Source: Cedecea neteri (GTDB lineage Bacteria; Pseudomonadota; Gammaproteobacteria; Enterobacterales; Enterobacteriaceae). Taken from it: a stretch of DNA of 64,000 bases. A program made the translations under genes and the position numbers. Where the stretch lies: contig NZ_CP009459.1 of the NCBI RefSeq assembly GCF_000758325.1, positions 806,001 through 870,000 of the forward strand, read 5' to 3'. Under the pieces are notes generated by a model that was not told the DNA's origin, did not search any database, and worked only from the letters and a program-made list of their open reading frames with translations. Below are positions 45,181 to 53,396 of the stretch, in pieces. Each line of letters starts with the position of its first letter. Positions within the stretch are counted from its first letter, which is position 1.

Positions 45181-46121
45181 AAATAGCCTCTAATAGTATT
45201 TATAAAAGAGAATGGACCCGAGACTAATTCAATTATTCTACGCTGATTAGTCCTAACAATTTCATTTCGTTTTCTGTCAGATAAACTCTCATAATAATGA
45301 ATAGCATTTTGTATCGATGGTACAGATAAGTCACTAAGATAGTGAGGGAGATACGTTATTTCCTGATAGCTTAATGAATGAGGGACAATAGGAATGACAC
45401 CAAGAAATAAGCTTTCAATAACTCCGTAGCCATAAAGTTCCTCCCTCGACGGGAATATGGCATATTTATGAGAAGATAATTTATTATAGTAGCTATCTTT
45501 TCGTTCACCAAAAATTATATCAATACTGTCATCTGCTTCATTAAACTCTCTAATAATATCATATCCTTTCTCATAAGAAGGTCGGCCGCAATAACACATT
45601 CCTTTTCTATCAGATCTTGCATATTGTGCACTAATATCGGGTAAGTTACCCAAGGGCAACCAGCAAAAAATTGACTTCTCGGCCAGATTTTTATGCACTT
45701 CAGTAAATTGTCTCAGGGCAAATTGAGAGGGCAAAATAATGACATCCAGATACGATAACAAGCTATTCTCATATTGCAATACCCGTTGATAGTCTTGAGG
45801 ACTAAGCTGATAGCTAAAACCATACTGCTGAAATTCCCCCCCATTGACCAAGCCAATCAGTTTGCAGTCCGGATAGTACATTTTTATAATTCTAAAATCG
45901 ATAAACGTCGTATCGATAAAAATAGCGATAGAGGCATTAGACAAAACATCGCTTGAAATGATTTCAGCAGTTGTTCTTGATTTATTTATTAAAAAACCGC
46001 CTGAAGATAGATCTACATCCCGATCGATGCATATAATCTTATCATTGAAATCTGACTGAATGGCATCAAATATATTCTTTGTCCAATCCGTGTTATTTAG
46101 CCAAGGAAATATAATCTTCAT
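45177..46121 (-). CDS. GT4-like glycosyltransferase
   Basis: 314 aa, GT-B type. The C-terminal half holds the donor-site pattern EELYGYGVIE with Glu228 and Glu236 as the EX7E pair, followed by a GVIPIVP strand, as in GT4 enzymes. GRPSYEKGYDII at 179-190 is the usual GRLxxxKG motif. No membrane helix. The N-terminal acceptor domain is short. Overlaps both neighbours by 4 bases. GT4 members include the aminoglycoside GlcNAc transferases (NeoM/BtrM type). Confidence 0.83.
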   Translation of the reverse strand: MKIIFPWLNNTDWTKNIFDAIQSDFNDKIICIDRDVDLSSGGFLINKSRTTAEIISSDVLSNASIAIFIDTTFIDFRIIKMYYPDCKLIGLVNGGEFQQYGFSYQLSPQDYQRVLQYENSLLSYLDVIILPSQFALRQFTEVHKNLAEKSIFCWLPLGNLPDISAQYARSDRKGMCYCGRPSYEKGYDIIREFNEADDSIDIIFGERKDSYYNKLSSHKYAIFPSREELYGYGVIESLFLGVIPIVPHSLSYQEITYLPHYLSDLSVPSIQNAIHYYESLSDRKRNEIVRTNQRRIIELVSGPFSFINTIRGYL

Positions 46122-47779
46122 AGTATGTTATCCATTTTGGTTAACAATGAACACTTGCATATATATGATACAAGATATCTGGCATTATAATTCCCGATAA
46201 CATATTGCAGCAGTTGTGTATAATTAAAATGCTGAATCACTGATTTAATTTCAGTTGAAAAAAGATTTTCTATATCGGAAATTATCTTATTAAGCGCCTC
46301 AATCCTCTCTTCATATTCATCCTGATTAGATACCTGCTCTAACTTATGAAGATGTTGATATAAAACATTTAAAAATATTCTGTAGGCTCTCCTGTCAAAT
46401 GCAATAGTACTCGTTTTTATTTTCAGCAAAATTTTTATTGCATCAATAATATCACTTTCACTCTTCCAATCGTCGTACAAGGCCATGGGAACCAGAAAAG
46501 GGCTTTTCCTGGTAAATATTTCAGCTATTGATTGAACAGAAAATAAATTAAAATAAGACATTCGATAAATAGTAATACATGGAATCTGTCGTTCAATACA
46601 GGCATGAACTACTGCCGTATCAGCACTGATACAAATATCACATTGATCATTAATAAAAGCACCCAGCTGATTCAGATTTTGCATCGCGTCACAAAATCTA
46701 TACTCAGCGCATACACCAAGATCAATGAATGATTTAATCCATTCTTTTTCTTTATTTTGATTGAGTCCTCGCGAAATATAAAAAACGGCCCCTTCTATAG
46801 TTTCTGATAAAGAATAAATAAGATTAGAGATCATTTCAGGTGTAAGGTCCCTTTTTTCTTTCGAGGTGAACGGATTAATAAATACTACTTTCACATTCTT
46901 GGGCAGCTTACGTTCACCCATCCTCATCAAAGCATCATCATTATTAATAAAAGGAGAACAGCAGTCCTGCATATAATCTTCTATACCTTTATCAATAAGA
47001 ATAGGGTCACTTTTATGGTATTTAAAATGAAAAAGCTCATTACTTTTACGAGAAAAATAACTATTTCTTCCATTTAGTATGACTTTAAACCTATTATTAA
47101 CAGAAAGCCTTTGAAGAATCTCGCATGTAAACGTGCTATTGACATCAATAAAATCAGAGATAACGATCAGATCGTAGTGTTCAAAATTACAAGTTTTTAA
47201 CTCTTCATATTCATAAAAGGTCAATTTATTGTGATGATGTAAGTGTTGATAGCTCCGCGTGTATACATCAACTTCTAGCGCATGAAAACTGCTTAAAAAA
47301 GCTTTAGGGTAATAGAGGCTAATAAACGAGTCGCCAATATTAGTTCCATTATCATGATTATGCGGATCAACATAGAGCATTTTATTTACCAGCCCAATAT
47401 CTTTTCTTACCTTTTTATAAAATTGCTCAATGCTATTTTCTATATTATAGTGGTAGATTAATTTATCAGCCAATAATGTACTCAAATAGCTTTTATGTTG
47501 TAGTTCTCTAATGATATCTCCTCTTACAATATATCTGTAACGGTTGTCAGCACTGAAATCACTATCTATTTTCAATACCAAATGGCCAATTGGAAAAGGA
47601 AACCCAATTGTCACATTCACGACGTCTGAGCCTGAGGATTTACCTTCATCATTAGCCGCAAGTAAAAGGGATTCATCAACTTCAATAAATGAACAATCAA
47701 GTTTATTACCCAATAAAGAAATACGCTCTCGATTTTTGATAATTATATGCTTAACCTTTTCTTCAGTTATCTGTTCCAT
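46118..47779 (-). CDS. GT9-like glycosyltransferase with long N-terminal extension
   Basis: 553 aa. The C-terminal half has features of the GT9 (heptosyltransferase-like) fold: NPFTSKEKRDLTPE (302-315) and ISADTAVVHACIERQIPCIT (384-403), which matches the D-T-A-x-x-H-x-A loop. About 130 N-terminal residues and a further helical tail after 460 are not part of that fold and I do not recognise them. The N-terminal part could bind a partner or an acceptor. It follows the radical SAM gene after 4 bp and overlaps the next by 4. Confidence 0.65.
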   Translation of the reverse strand: MEQITEEKVKHIIIKNRERISLLGNKLDCSFIEVDESLLLAANDEGKSSGSDVVNVTIGFPFPIGHLVLKIDSDFSADNRYRYIVRGDIIRELQHKSYLSTLLADKLIYHYNIENSIEQFYKKVRKDIGLVNKMLYVDPHNHDNGTNIGDSFISLYYPKAFLSSFHALEVDVYTRSYQHLHHHNKLTFYEYEELKTCNFEHYDLIVISDFIDVNSTFTCEILQRLSVNNRFKVILNGRNSYFSRKSNELFHFKYHKSDPILIDKGIEDYMQDCCSPFINNDDALMRMGERKLPKNVKVVFINPFTSKEKRDLTPEMISNLIYSLSETIEGAVFYISRGLNQNKEKEWIKSFIDLGVCAEYRFCDAMQNLNQLGAFINDQCDICISADTAVVHACIERQIPCITIYRMSYFNLFSVQSIAEIFTRKSPFLVPMALYDDWKSESDIIDAIKILLKIKTSTIAFDRRAYRIFLNVLYQHLHKLEQVSNQDEYEERIEALNKIISDIENLFSTEIKSVIQHFNYTQLLQYVIGNYNARYLVSYICKCSLLTKMDNIL

Positions 47780-47783
47780 TTAA

Positions 47784-48695
47784 TTATCCTGCTCCGTAAT
47801 TTATGTTCGGCCAAATTGTGCACTCTGTAAAACAAGGGCATTTATTCATAATTTGTCTTGTATATTTAGGCTGTATATCGTCGATAAACCCCAGAGGTTT
47901 ACTCGCATGAATGCAGGGCACTATTTCTCCTGAGCTTTTTATCGTTGCAAATTTTTCCCCTGCACAACAATTCAATACGCCATCTTTTATCAGAATATTT
48001 TCATTATGCTCAAGATAGTTCAGTAATGCATAAAAATAAGCATTTTTATGATTTCCTTTCAGATAATCAATGACTAGTGCTTTTAACTTATCGCTAATTG
48101 AAAATGCAAAAGGATCTGTATCACTATTTTTATAGTACACGGAACTTTCAGCAATCCTGAATGTAAAATAGACGTCTTTTTCCGCCACAAGATCTAAAAT
48201 GAAATTAAAATCTTTAACTTCAGTCTCCGCTGAGAGCGTTGTACTTATGCCAATGCCTGTGAGTGGTGACATTTCATGAACGTAATCCAGTATTTTAATG
48301 GCTTTCAGATAAGCACCCTTACCTCGAAGTCTATCGTTTTTTTCAGGTGCACCATCTATTGATACCAAAATATTGAATTTTTTACCCGTGTTGGCAAATG
48401 CGTCTATCGCCTGAGAGACTTTTTTTAAGGATGATCCATTAGTCGTCAGATATACAGTCTCAACGGATTGGATATTTATAACTGTTTTAATAATATCAGT
48501 AAACTTAGGATGTAGCGTAGGCTCCCCTCCAGTAATTGATATCTCTCTAACATAGCGATTAATATCTTTACTAAGAAACTCAGCTATTTTTGATGGTGAA
48601 ATAAACTCCAGCTGTTTATTCTTCCATATATTGCAAAAAGTGCACCTTGCATTGCAGTTATTATTCACAATAATATTCAGTGTTTTCATACACAC
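47784..48695 (-). CDS. Radical SAM enzyme with SPASM/twitch-like C terminus
   Basis: 303 aa from a GTG at 48695 (GAGAG 5 bp upstream; ATG at 48689 is the alternative). Cx3Cx2C for the SAM-cleaving 4Fe-4S cluster: Cys14, Cys18, Cys21. GGEPT (56-60) follows. The C terminus has six cysteines (243, 244, 261, 286, 288, 292) suited to an auxiliary cluster. Such enzymes oxidise or epimerise sugars (BtrN, NeoN) or act on peptides; no precursor peptide is seen nearby. First gene of the operon. Confidence 0.9.
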   Translation of the reverse strand: MCMKTLNIIVNNNCNARCTFCNIWKNKQLEFISPSKIAEFLSKDINRYVREISITGGEPTLHPKFTDIIKTVINIQSVETVYLTTNGSSLKKVSQAIDAFANTGKKFNILVSIDGAPEKNDRLRGKGAYLKAIKILDYVHEMSPLTGIGISTTLSAETEVKDFNFILDLVAEKDVYFTFRIAESSVYYKNSDTDPFAFSISDKLKALVIDYLKGNHKNAYFYALLNYLEHNENILIKDGVLNCCAGEKFATIKSSGEIVPCIHASKPLGFIDDIQPKYTRQIMNKCPCFTECTIWPNINYGAG

Positions 48696-49014
48696 AATAG
48701 CTCTCCCAGGAAGATCTGAAATAAATTTTTAGACCGTCTCCAGATAAATAAAACACTTTACTTTCACCAATTCTTCCTATTTGTTACCTAGTTTTTCCTG
48801 AAAGCTCAGATCCTACGGTCTTCCTCCAGGAAAATGACTTTTTAGAAAAAAAGCATACTATTAGTGTGGATTTTTTCGGGAGTTTGGCTAGAATCTATGA
48901 AAACCAACTTTTATAGGGAACTTTCGGTTTAAAACATAAGCACTAAGATTCTAAAATATCGCTAATACTGAATCTTCATTTCTGGAAGAATTTAACTATA
49001 TGTGAGGTGTGTTT
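48696..49014. promoter_or_regulatory. Divergent promoter region of the island operon and MelR-like gene
   Basis: About 320 bp, AT-rich. It must hold the promoters of the seven-gene operon (minus) and the regulator (plus). MelR binds 18-bp asymmetric sites in the E. coli mel region; I cannot pick them out here by eye with confidence. Confidence 0.5.
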
Positions 49015-49962
49015 GTGGATAAAGGTACAGTGCAAAGAGAAAAAAACGTGCAAAAACATGTGGCTTCATACTATACAGAACTCACTGCAAGTCCTTTACC
49101 TTCATTATCTACACCACACAACCTTACGATCACGTTAGGCCAGCAGGAAACAAGTAACTACGGTATTTGGCATAGGCATATCGAAGTTAATATACCCTTT
49201 GATGCCCCGATTGAATTGCAAATTAATAATAATATTGCCACCATAGCGAAAGGTCAGTTATGTGTATTCTGGGGTAGCCTCCCACACAGGTTAACCCAAC
49301 CCAATAAAGGTAACAGGATTGCTGTTATATACATACCAATGCATTTATTTCTTTCATGGCCACTCCCTTTTTCAATGGTCAATAATATTACCAATGGAAC
49401 AATGCTTACCTCTATTTCCACCGACCAATTGAGTATTCAAGAAGCAACCCGTTGGTACCGTGATACGCAAAGCGATTCAGAATGGATTAGACAGCTTGCG
49501 GTGGGTGATATTGCAAGAATGATGCAAAGATTTGGTACATTGGGGTGGGAAGCGAAATTCAGCAGAAAAAACACTCCCACATTAAAAAGACAATTATCAA
49601 AACACTCTCTTTGTTATGTTAGTCAGATTCTCGAATATATTGCACAAAATTTTGATAACAACCTCAGCATACAGGAAATATCAGATCATGTACGACTTAA
49701 TCCACATTATGCTATGGATATCTTCCAAAAAATCATGCAAATGACGATTAAAAATCACATCACATATGTAAGACTAAACCACGTTAAAGTCCTGCTAAGT
49801 GAAACCGACCTGCCTATTTTAGATGTTGCCCTGCATGCCGGTTTTCAATCAACCAGTCGGTTTTACAGTGTTTTTAATAAACATGTTGGTATCCCACCGG
49901 GGAAATACAGAACGCTCAGTAAAAGCAGAACCTATAATCCTATACGCACAGGCATTAGCTAA
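49015..49962 (+). CDS. MelR-like AraC-family regulator
   Basis: 315 aa from a GTG at 49015, chosen since GAGG lies 7 bp upstream; GTG at 49009 is too close to it. The N-terminal cupin-like part (WHRHIEVNIPFDAPIELQIN, MHLFLSWPL) and the C-terminal double helix-turn-helix (NNLSIQEISDHVRLNPHYAM, LDVALHAGFQSTSRFYSVFN) match remembered E. coli MelR along the whole protein. MelR senses melibiose and activates melAB. No melAB is present here; the divergent biosynthetic operon is the apparent target, so a sugar may be the inducer. Confidence 0.88.
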   Translation: MDKGTVQREKNVQKHVASYYTELTASPLPSLSTPHNLTITLGQQETSNYGIWHRHIEVNIPFDAPIELQINNNIATIAKGQLCVFWGSLPHRLTQPNKGNRIAVIYIPMHLFLSWPLPFSMVNNITNGTMLTSISTDQLSIQEATRWYRDTQSDSEWIRQLAVGDIARMMQRFGTLGWEAKFSRKNTPTLKRQLSKHSLCYVSQILEYIAQNFDNNLSIQEISDHVRLNPHYAMDIFQKIMQMTIKNHITYVRLNHVKVLLSETDLPILDVALHAGFQSTSRFYSVFNKHVGIPPGKYRTLSKSRTYNPIRTGIS

Positions 49963-50093
49963 TTAGCTTGATTTACGCCACCAAGTACGGCGATGCCATC
50001 GCCCGCTCTACTACAAAAAGATAAGCTGATTGTGCTCAGAGTCTGACAACATGCAGTTTCACATCGTGCTGACGATGGAAAACTAGCCACCAG

Positions 50094-50175
50094 TTTTTAA
50101 TTTAAAAATTTTCTGCCTGATTTTCAGTCTCGCGTGACCTCTCTGAAGCAGTACTTCTTGTGACTCACCTTCAGG
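50094..50175 (+). repeat. 82-bp direct repeat, copy 2, right edge of island
   Basis: Identical to 41569-41650. It forms the leader of the TonB-dependent receptor gene whose ATG is 8 bp further on. Directly upstream, 50061-50078 encodes a diverged copy of the dehydrogenase C terminus (HIVLTM, then read through to a TAG). The leader must contain the receptor promoter; as the sigma gene is linked, it may be a FecI/HasI-type promoter, but no -35/-10 is certain. Confidence 0.95.
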
Positions 50176-50183
50176 GATACATC

Positions 50184-52736
50184 ATGACGATAAAAAATAA
50201 CGGAAAGGCTACGGCCATTTCCGACGCGAGCCAACCTGCACAGCTCCCTCGCGCCCCACTAGCGTCTGGCATCGCCTTATCCGGCCTGCTGGCGCTGGCC
50301 GCCGGTTTACCCACGTTTTCCTGGGCGGCAGAAGCCACCTCAGCGGCCAGCCAGGCATTTTCCGTGCCTGCCGGGCCCTTGAGCAGCGCTCTGCAAACGC
50401 TGGCGAATGATGCCAACGTAATGCTGGTCTTCACCCCGGATCAAACGTCAAATAAAACGACCTCAGGTCTCAAAGGGACTTATTCCGTACAAAGCGCGTT
50501 TGATCATCTGCTGGCGGGCAGCGGCCTGAAAGCCGTGCGCGACGGCAATAGCTATCGGCTTGTTTCCCTGCCGACAGCCTCCGGCGAGACCGCGCCGATT
50601 CTTGTGCCTGAGCTTTCCGTGCTCAGCGGCCTGGATGACAGCGTCGTAGCCGGGCGCTCAACGCTGAAAAAAGAGAATATCGAGCGCATTCAGGCCGATA
50701 ACGTCGCCGCCCTGCTGGATAAACTGCCGGGTGTCTCTTCCGCGGGTTCACCGCGCCCCGGCGGGCAAAGCCTGAATATCTGGGGCATGGGCGGCATGGA
50801 AGACATCAAAGTGACGCTGGACGGCGCGCCCAAAGGGTTTGAGAAGTACCGCCAGGGCTCGGTATTTATCGAGCCAGAGCTCATCAAACAGATCGACGTC
50901 GATAAGGGTCCGTTTAACCTCGCCAACGGCAACGGTGGCTTCGGCGGCAGCATTAAAATCGTCACCAAAGACGCGGCCGACCTCTTGCAGCCCGGTGAAA
51001 ACTTTGGCGGCATGCTGAAGTACGGTTTCCACACCAACGACAACCAGAATATCTACAGCGGCGCGCTGTACGGCAGAACGCCGGAAGGCTTTGCCGACGG
51101 CATGCTCTACGCCAGCAAACGAGACGGCGGCAATATTACCCGCCCGGACGGCACGCACTTTGATTATTCCGCTAACCGGCAGGGGACCTGGCTTGCCAAA
51201 ACCAATCTCTACCTGACCGACGCGCAGACGCTGACGCTTTCGGCCATGCATTCGGAATCCACCGGCTGGCAGCCCTTCGCCGCCAAGCGGGACGAAATTG
51301 CCGCCCCGAGCCAGGCGGATGTCGACAAATACGGGTTAGACGAGGCCTGGCGCAGAAAGCTGGTGTACCGCAACCAGACCGACGAAAACTATTCCGTGAA
51401 GTGGAACCTGGCCCCGGCAGACAAGCCCTGGCTGGATCTGACGCTGAACTACGCTTATTCCAAAACCAAACAGCATGATACCCGCCCTGACTCCGCCGGA
51501 GCCTCCAGCTATTTGGGCTCGCTCGGCAATGAGAGCTGGGTGGATTACAAAGACAACCTGGTGGAAGTCAGCAACAAGAGCCGCTTCAGCACCGGGCCGG
51601 TGGATCACCTGCTGGAAATCGGCGCAAGCTGGCATAAAAACCAACGCGATGCGCTGATGTACTATCCGGGCTACAAGAAGAATGCCGCATACAACTACGG
51701 CTACTTCCAGCCGTATTACATGCCCGCCGGGGAGCAGCAAACGCGCGGCCTGTATCTGCAGGACAGCATGACGCTCGGCAGCGTCACCGTGACGCCGGGC
51801 GTGCGCTACGACAGCGTCACCAACACCGGCGAGCCAAACATCGCCCGGATGTACAACAGCAGCGATCCTAAAGTCGGCCACGACTACAGCAGCAAAAACT
51901 ACCACGGCTTTACGCCTGCGCTGGGGCTGGTCTGGAAGGCCACGCCGAATGTGTCGCTGTTTGCCGATGTCACCCGCACATGGCGAGCGCCGACTATTGA
52001 TGAGCAGTACACCGTGCAGTACGCGCTGTCTAACGTGTCCGGCTCCAGCCGCGACCTGAAAGTGGAAACCATCAACAGCGTTCGCGGCGGGATGATCCTG
52101 AACTTCAATAATCTGCTGGCGGACGACGACAGCGTCCAGATTCGCACCACGCTATTCCGCAACCGTGGCAAAGACGAAATCTTCTACCGCCGCGGCGTGC
52201 TGTGCGAGGCGCAGTCGGTGAAAAGTGGTGCTAACTGCGGTTCTCCGCTGTCGAACTACCGTAACCTTCCGGGCTACACCATCCAGGGGCTGGAGATCGA
52301 GTCGTTTTACGACAGCCGCCGTATTTTCGGCAGTTTCTCTTTCTCTACCATTCGTGGGCAGCGTGACGCTTCCCCGCGCGACCCGTGGGGCAACCAAACC
52401 TGGATCGCAGAAATTCCACCGGTCACCGCCCACACCACGCTGGGCGTAAAAGCCCCGGAGTGGAACATGACGTTCGGCTGGACCATGGATATGGTGCGTA
52501 AACAGGATCGCTCCCCGCAGGATGGCGACCCGTTAGCGGGCATCTGGGCGTTGCCAAAAACCAGCGGCTACGCGCTGCAGGGCCTGTTTGCTTCCTGGCA
52601 GCCGGAGCAGGTGAAAGGCATGGAAGCCCGCATTGCCGTCGACAACCTGTTTAACACCGACTACTACCCGTACCTGGGTGAATCCGTGTCCGGTATCGGC
52701 CGCAACGTTAAGTTGAGTATTTCTCAGAAATTCTAA
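50184..52736 (+). CDS. TonB-dependent outer-membrane receptor with STN signalling domain, HasR-like
   Basis: 850 aa from the ATG at 50184 (MTIKNNGK). The signal peptide ends about LPTFSWAAE. The STN (secretin/TonB N-terminal) domain follows with FSVPAGPLSSALQTLANDAN (about residues 60-140). Then a TonB-box region, plug and beta-barrel ending in SISQKF. The barrel has TWRAPTIDEQY, similar to the FRAP box of heme receptors, and a Cys pair (LCEAQS, NCGSPL). Heme or hemoprotein uptake is most likely; a siderophore is possible. The STN domain would signal through the FecR- and FecI-like proteins next door. Confidence 0.82.
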   Translation: MTIKNNGKATAISDASQPAQLPRAPLASGIALSGLLALAAGLPTFSWAAEATSAASQAFSVPAGPLSSALQTLANDANVMLVFTPDQTSNKTTSGLKGTYSVQSAFDHLLAGSGLKAVRDGNSYRLVSLPTASGETAPILVPELSVLSGLDDSVVAGRSTLKKENIERIQADNVAALLDKLPGVSSAGSPRPGGQSLNIWGMGGMEDIKVTLDGAPKGFEKYRQGSVFIEPELIKQIDVDKGPFNLANGNGGFGGSIKIVTKDAADLLQPGENFGGMLKYGFHTNDNQNIYSGALYGRTPEGFADGMLYASKRDGGNITRPDGTHFDYSANRQGTWLAKTNLYLTDAQTLTLSAMHSESTGWQPFAAKRDEIAAPSQADVDKYGLDEAWRRKLVYRNQTDENYSVKWNLAPADKPWLDLTLNYAYSKTKQHDTRPDSAGASSYLGSLGNESWVDYKDNLVEVSNKSRFSTGPVDHLLEIGASWHKNQRDALMYYPGYKKNAAYNYGYFQPYYMPAGEQQTRGLYLQDSMTLGSVTVTPGVRYDSVTNTGEPNIARMYNSSDPKVGHDYSSKNYHGFTPALGLVWKATPNVSLFADVTRTWRAPTIDEQYTVQYALSNVSGSSRDLKVETINSVRGGMILNFNNLLADDDSVQIRTTLFRNRGKDEIFYRRGVLCEAQSVKSGANCGSPLSNYRNLPGYTIQGLEIESFYDSRRIFGSFSFSTIRGQRDASPRDPWGNQTWIAEIPPVTAHTTLGVKAPEWNMTFGWTMDMVRKQDRSPQDGDPLAGIWALPKTSGYALQGLFASWQPEQVKGMEARIAVDNLFNTDYYPYLGESVSGIGRNVKLSISQKF

Positions 52737-52745
52737 TGTGTTACC

Positions 52746-52769
52746 CGCAGCGCCAGCTCTGGCGCTGCG
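52746..52769 (+). terminator. Possible terminator of the receptor gene
   Basis: Perfect stem CGCAGCGCC / GGCGCTGCG with a 6-base loop, 10 bp past the stop. Only TTCTCGTT follows, so the T-run is weak. Confidence 0.55.
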
Positions 52770-52810
52770 TTCTCGTTGCCCGCAAAAATACATTAATACT
52801 TCGCAATCTC

Positions 52811-52855
52811 TTGACATAAAAATATTGAAATGAAAATAATAATGATTATCATTTC
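52811..52855 (+). promoter_or_regulatory. Fur-controlled promoter of the FecI/HasI-like sigma gene
   Basis: -35 TTGACA (52811-52816), 18-bp spacer, -10 AATAAT (52835-52840). It is overlapped by a strong Fur box, AATAATAATGATTATCATTT (52834-52855 region). The outer arms ATTGAAATGA / TCATTTCAAT add a long dyad. This fits iron repression of the sigma/anti-sigma genes. Confidence 0.85.
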
Positions 52856-52898
52856 AATGTTTATCACGCCCTGATACCGATCAATGGTGAGTCACATC

Positions 52899-53396
52899 AT
52901 GTCCCGTTCCCAACAGGTTGCGCAGCAGCTTTACTGCGATCATCAGCGCTGGCTTTACCACTGGCTTCGCAATAAAGTCGGCTGCCCGGAACAGGCGCAG
53001 GATCTGACTCAGGACACCTTTATTAATATTCTGGTCAGCCCCGATCTGGCCTCCATTCGCCAGCCACGTCCTTTTCTTGCCACGGTCGCCAGACGGCTGA
53101 TTGCCAACCATTACCGCCGCAAGAAAATCGAAGAGGCCTGGCTGGAGGCGCTGGCGACTCAGCCGGAAATGGAACACCCTTCCCCTGAAACCCGGCTGTT
53201 GATTCTGGAAGTGCTGGAACAGATTGATGCGGCGCTGGACGGCCTGCCGCCGCAGGTGCGGGAAGCCTTTTTGCTGGCCCACCTGCAGGGGATGCGCTAT
53301 AGCGATATCGCCGAGCGCCTGCGCGTTTCCAGCAGCTCCGTGAAGCAGTATCTTCAGCGCGCCAATCTGCACTGCTTCTTCGCGCTCAGCTCATGA
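52899..53396 (+). CDS. FecI/HasI-like ECF sigma factor
   Basis: 165 aa from the ATG at 52899 with GGTGAG 7 bp upstream; an ATG at 52884 is less well placed. Region 2 has QRWLYHWLRNKVGCPEQAQD and LTQDTFINIL. Region 4 has QIDAALDGLPPQVREAFLLA and the helix-turn-helix YSDIAERLRVSSSSVKQYLQ. It belongs to the iron-starvation ECF group. On ligand binding by the receptor, FecR-type protein would free it to transcribe the receptor gene. Overlaps the next gene by 4 bases. Confidence 0.92.
   Translation: MSRSQQVAQQLYCDHQRWLYHWLRNKVGCPEQAQDLTQDTFINILVSPDLASIRQPRPFLATVARRLIANHYRRKKIEEAWLEALATQPEMEHPSPETRLLILEVLEQIDAALDGLPPQVREAFLLAHLQGMRYSDIAERLRVSSSSVKQYLQRANLHCFFALSS

Larger units (their letters stand above)
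41651..50093. mobile_element. AT-rich genomic island carrying a biosynthetic-type operon
   Basis: About 8.4 kb flanked by the 82-bp direct repeats. By eye it is about one-third G+C against well over half outside, rich in ATA and AGA codons, with many 4-base overlaps. It contains seven minus-strand genes and one divergent regulator. No integrase, transposase or tRNA is seen. The ancestral order was most likely dehydrogenase directly followed by the TonB-dependent receptor. Gain by recombination that duplicated the junction is inferred. Confidence 0.85.

Noticed and set aside
41752-48695. Island operon as a complete aminoglycoside cluster
   Set aside because: No inosose synthase, no sugar aminotransferase and no nucleotide-sugar enzyme are present; only the tailoring-type logic is shared, so it is reported as a hypothesis.
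41752-48695. Island operon as an O-antigen or capsule locus
   Set aside because: There is no polymerase (Wzy), no Wzx/Wzy-linked genes, no dTDP- or UDP-sugar synthesis genes and no export/chain-length genes; the exporter looks like MATE. It cannot be fully excluded.
49963-50093. Possible gene between the MelR-like regulator and the receptor
   Set aside because: Only short frames with stops; the part near 50061-50078 is a remnant of the dehydrogenase 3' end, not a working gene.
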